Position numbers and translations under genes: made by a program. This document shows positions 62,700 to 64,000 of a stretch of 64,000 nucleotides of DNA, in pieces. The stretch is from Xanthostigma xanthostigma (lineage: Eukaryota > Arthropoda > Insecta > Raphidioptera > Raphidiidae): NCBI GenBank assembly GCA_963575645.1, contig OY754468.1, forward strand, positions 49,983,665 to 50,047,664, in the 5' to 3' direction. The notes below the pieces were generated by a model, which did no database searches, was not told where the DNA came from, and saw only the letters and a list, made by a program, of their open reading frames with translations. Within the stretch, counting starts at the first letter, position 1, and every line of letters begins with the position of its first letter.

Positions 62700-63159
62700 A
62701 AATCAGCTTACCTGAAACATTAAAAGAACTATTAGAAAACTCGGAAACAAACGTAAAGAAAACCATAGATTTTATATCAGAAACCGAAATTATAAATAGA
62801 CTTTAGTACTTACCTTCCATACCATATACCTACCTTAAATTCCAATAAACCGGCACTTCACTTATTTTTTTTACAAAATTATATAAGAATACATTACTTA
62901 AGAATACATATTATATAATGTTTTTTCTCTTTTCTATTGTATATACATACTTTTTGTAATTATACATGTAATTGTTTTTTTTTTATTATGCTAATGGCTT
63001 TTGCCGAAGCATTTTTTTCAAAATAAAAAAAAAAAAAAAAAAAGTACTCCCACCTCTTGTCGAGCACCGCAGACCGCAGGAACGGCGCGCGTAAGCTCGC
63101 AAGAACCTCGAAGAACTAAAAAAGAAAAAACAGTTGTGTGGTTTTAAGAAACCACGACG
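62700..63159. other. Low-complexity stretch
   Basis: A 20-base A-run near 63025 and T-runs. A slightly GC-rich patch (63050-63110) has no open frame of note. Confidence 0.35.
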
Positions 63160-63490
63160 CAAGTGAAACTTTTATTGGATTGTAGGCGTTGGATTGCAGA
63201 CACTTATCCATCACGACTAATCATAAACAACAATATTCACATGAATACACGAATAAAAACATGTAAACACTCTACAGCACTTGCCCGCATGACAGACTGA
63301 CTATGTGTTATACATACTACACGGTCAGCTGATGCTAACCATGGGCGCCGCCATATTGGCCTTGGCTGCTCTACCGAGCGCCTACTCCGAACGCCTTTCA
63401 CTTTACCCCTACTCCGCGGCCGCCTGTAATGCAACATGCAACAGACGGCCAGAAAAATTCGGAGCGATAGAATAAAAGTTCCACTTTAAA
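63160..63490. mobile_element. Element with AAGTGAAACTTTTATT ends
   Basis: GCAAGTGAAACTTTTATTGG at the left; inverted right end AAAGTGGAACTTTTATTC. The interior is GC-rich (GGGCGCCGCCATATTGG, CTCCGCGGCCGCC), unlike its surroundings. Related to 24652 and 45050. Confidence 0.5.
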
Positions 63491-64000
63491 AAAGTAGATT
63501 CTACCAACAATATATAAAAATGTGCCCATTTCTTCCGATTTGTTGACTACCAAAAGAATGGAAAACTAAAACGATTTCGTTCCAAATATAAATGGGAAAA
63601 ATTGGACTTGGTACATAGGTTATTTCAGAAATAATAAATCTAATCATTCGAGTTTACTAAATCTAAAAACTGCACATTTTCCAAAAGGGTGTGAAGTAGA
63701 GTTTGTTGACGCCACCTATAGGTGAAGTACTGTCGAACTATTATATTCTTAGCTAAAAAATACCATATTTACAATCGTTTTGCTGTGATAAATATAGCGG
63801 TTGTATTGGTTTGTTGAAATATAACCCATACACACAATGATGTATTACTGAGTGCTCTACTGTAACAACATTGGTATAAAAAGAGCTACTGCTTAAGTTA
63901 CTTCGGAAAAGCAGAGGCTCTGATGATGAAGTCATAAGTTCAATGTGCCAAAACAACTGCTCTATTTTAATTTTTATTAAAATTCAGCATACGTTATTTA
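63491..64000. other. Window end, nothing recognised
   Basis: A GACGCCACCTATAGGTG palindrome-like site at 63708 recalls the GGCGCCACTAGCCAGTG motif at 45384. No gene is seen. Confidence 0.35.

Noticed and set aside
63328-63480. GC-rich plus-strand frame starting MGAAILALAALPSAYS
   Set aside because: It lies inside the inverted-repeat element at 63160-63490 and ends after about 50 codons; composition reflects the element, not a gene.

Overview
This is an AT-rich, intron- and transposon-laden insect nuclear segment. Lepidoptera (moth or butterfly) is most likely: there are Helitrons of the kind common in that order (5' TC, 3' CTAG, insertion between A and T), SINE/RTE-like tails of the 'gacttcgtccgggtggaat' type, tRNA-derived repeat heads, and dozens of short inverted-repeat elements. 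No species can be named from the sequence alone.

Four protein-coding genes can be supported, all on the minus strand. Read in transcription order (high to low coordinates): (1) a CRAL-TRIO / alpha-tocopherol-transfer-protein-like gene with coding exons at 41671-41405, 39975-39881, 39138-38988, 38454-38261 and 37861-37463, plus candidate upstream exons near 47.5 kb and 52.65 kb; (2) and (3) two tandem, intronless serine carboxypeptidases of the vitellogenic carboxypeptidase (CPVL, family S10) type at 35529-34117 and 32665-31286; (4) a second, more diverged CRAL-TRIO gene of six small coding exons spread over 22 kb (25172-25082, 15926-15835, 10977-10633, 6035-5925, 4199-4058, 3194-3160). The exon joins were worked out by hand from splice sites, phase continuity and family similarity. 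The two CRAL-TRIO genes share three intron positions and phases, so they are related by descent.

Layout: 0-3 kb holds a decayed LINE reverse-transcriptase tail and repeats; 3-25 kb is the split CRAL-TRIO gene, with introns filled by mobile elements (Helitron, mariner-derived and hAT-like elements, large palindromes, a THAP-domain exon fossil); 25-31 kb is intergenic repeats; 31-36 kb is the carboxypeptidase pair; 37-42 kb (possibly to 53 kb) is the first CRAL-TRIO gene; 42-64 kb is mostly repeats, including a Helentron/DINE-like tandem-repeat region, a PIF/Harbinger element with a transposase remnant, and pogo/Tigger-like and hAT elements.

The CRAL-TRIO proteins are predicted cytosolic carriers of small hydrophobic ligands; the carboxypeptidases are predicted secreted or lysosomal exopeptidases. 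Nothing shows that the two families work together. The most notable observations are the CRAL-TRIO gene recovered from scattered exons, the two carboxypeptidases that each carry a different transposon about 15 bases after the stop codon, the nearly cysteine-free mature carboxypeptidases, a tRNA-like sequence captured inside a Helitron, and several composite palindromic elements.
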